From Blastomyces gilchristii SLH14081 (Eukaryota; Ascomycota; Eurotiomycetes; Onygenales; Ajellomycetaceae), in the NCBI RefSeq assembly GCF_000003855.2, contig NW_003101672.1, forward strand, positions 92,318-125,283: DNA of 32,966 bases, in the 5' to 3' direction. A program made the position numbers and the translations under genes. The notes below the pieces were generated by a model. It had not been told where the DNA came from, ran no database searches, and saw only the letters and a program-made list of their open reading frames with translations. This document shows positions 32,868 to 32,966 of this stretch, piece after piece (position 1 is the stretch's first letter; each line of letters begins with the position of its first letter).

Positions 32868-32966
32868 TGTGATTTGAAAGAATGTATGACTGTCAGATAA
32901 TAACTCGGCTGCTTCTGAACTTGCTTACAAATGTAAAGAAGCCATAGCGGCCACCAATTAATTTAG
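32868..32966 (+). repeat. 3' LTR of family 3, first 99 bp
   Basis: It matches 23138-23236 without length change and is cut by the window end. Changes relative to the 5' copy are mostly C-to-T or G-to-A at CG and CC/GG (CCGG to TCAG, TTCCG to TTCTG, GAGG to GAAG). Confidence 0.75.

Larger units (their letters stand above)
23138..32966 (+). mobile_element. Long Ty3/gypsy element, family 3 (3' LTR incomplete)
   Basis: The 99 bases at 23138-23236 recur at 32868-32966, the window end, at the same length and with mostly transition differences. Both start TGTGRTT, and the second is preceded by a purine tract. Between them lie gag (zinc knuckle), protease, RT, RNase H and integrase in gypsy order, all on the + strand. 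I therefore read the two repeats as LTR starts of one element, about 9.7 kb from LTR to LTR start. Removing the MITE and the tRNA-headed insert leaves about 8.5 kb, long for a fungal gypsy element. The surplus is the 3-kb region after integrase. The element is inserted in a LINE. Confidence 0.7.

Noticed and set aside
1..32966. CRISPR array, bacterial operon or phage region
   Set aside because: There are no regularly spaced direct repeats and no bacterial gene layout; all recognisable domains are eukaryotic transposon domains.

Overview
The window looks like constitutive heterochromatin from a filamentous fungus, most likely an ascomycete. It is AT-rich and packed with nested, decayed transposons, and I found no intact host gene. 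The mix of elements fits this: three lineages of Ty3/gypsy retrotransposon (two with a recognisable chromodomain after the integrase), a Tad1-like LINE tail with an RNase H domain, short hAT-like MITEs, a tRNA-headed SINE-like insert and a possible pogo-type relic. The species cannot be told from the sequence. Almost every coding trace is full of stops caused by C-to-T/G-to-A change, the mark of a RIP-like process. The context is unusual: CC/GG and CG are stripped out while CA/TG survive, so most new stops are TGA at former Trp and Arg codons.

Layout, left half. 1-1700: 3' pol end (integrase plus chromodomain) of gypsy family 2, + strand. 2520-3090: a GC-richer island of uncertain coding status. 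4036-5597: gag and 5' LTR of gypsy family 1, - strand. 5604-6995 and 10361-about 11775: two 1.4-kb arms in inverted orientation with hAT-like inner ends. Between them, 6996-10360: a - strand pol of family 1, interrupted by a 149-base assembly gap. 11959-12099: a TTA microsatellite.

Right half. 12720-19001: a complete family 1 element on the + strand, with two 309-bp LTRs, a 5-bp target duplication (AAGAC), gag-pol in the order protease-RT-RNase H-integrase-chromodomain, and a 506-bp MITE inside gag. 19002-19265: the continuation of its target, perhaps a transposase C-terminus. 20545-22209: another - strand family 1 gag with its LTR. 22230-23137: LINE RNase H tail, - strand. 23138-32966: a very long third gypsy element (family 3), + strand, whose 3' LTR starts 99 bases before the window ends. 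It carries a tRNA-headed insert (about 27340-27998), a second MITE copy (31048-31553) and an extra region of about 3 kb between integrase and 3' LTR that holds an intact 152-residue antisense reading frame.

The genes no longer work together. The window records successive insertions: LINE and hAT-like DNA are old, gypsy elements entered them, and MITEs and the SINE-like insert entered the gypsy elements. The short elements and LTRs keep much more CC/GG and CG than the long internal regions.
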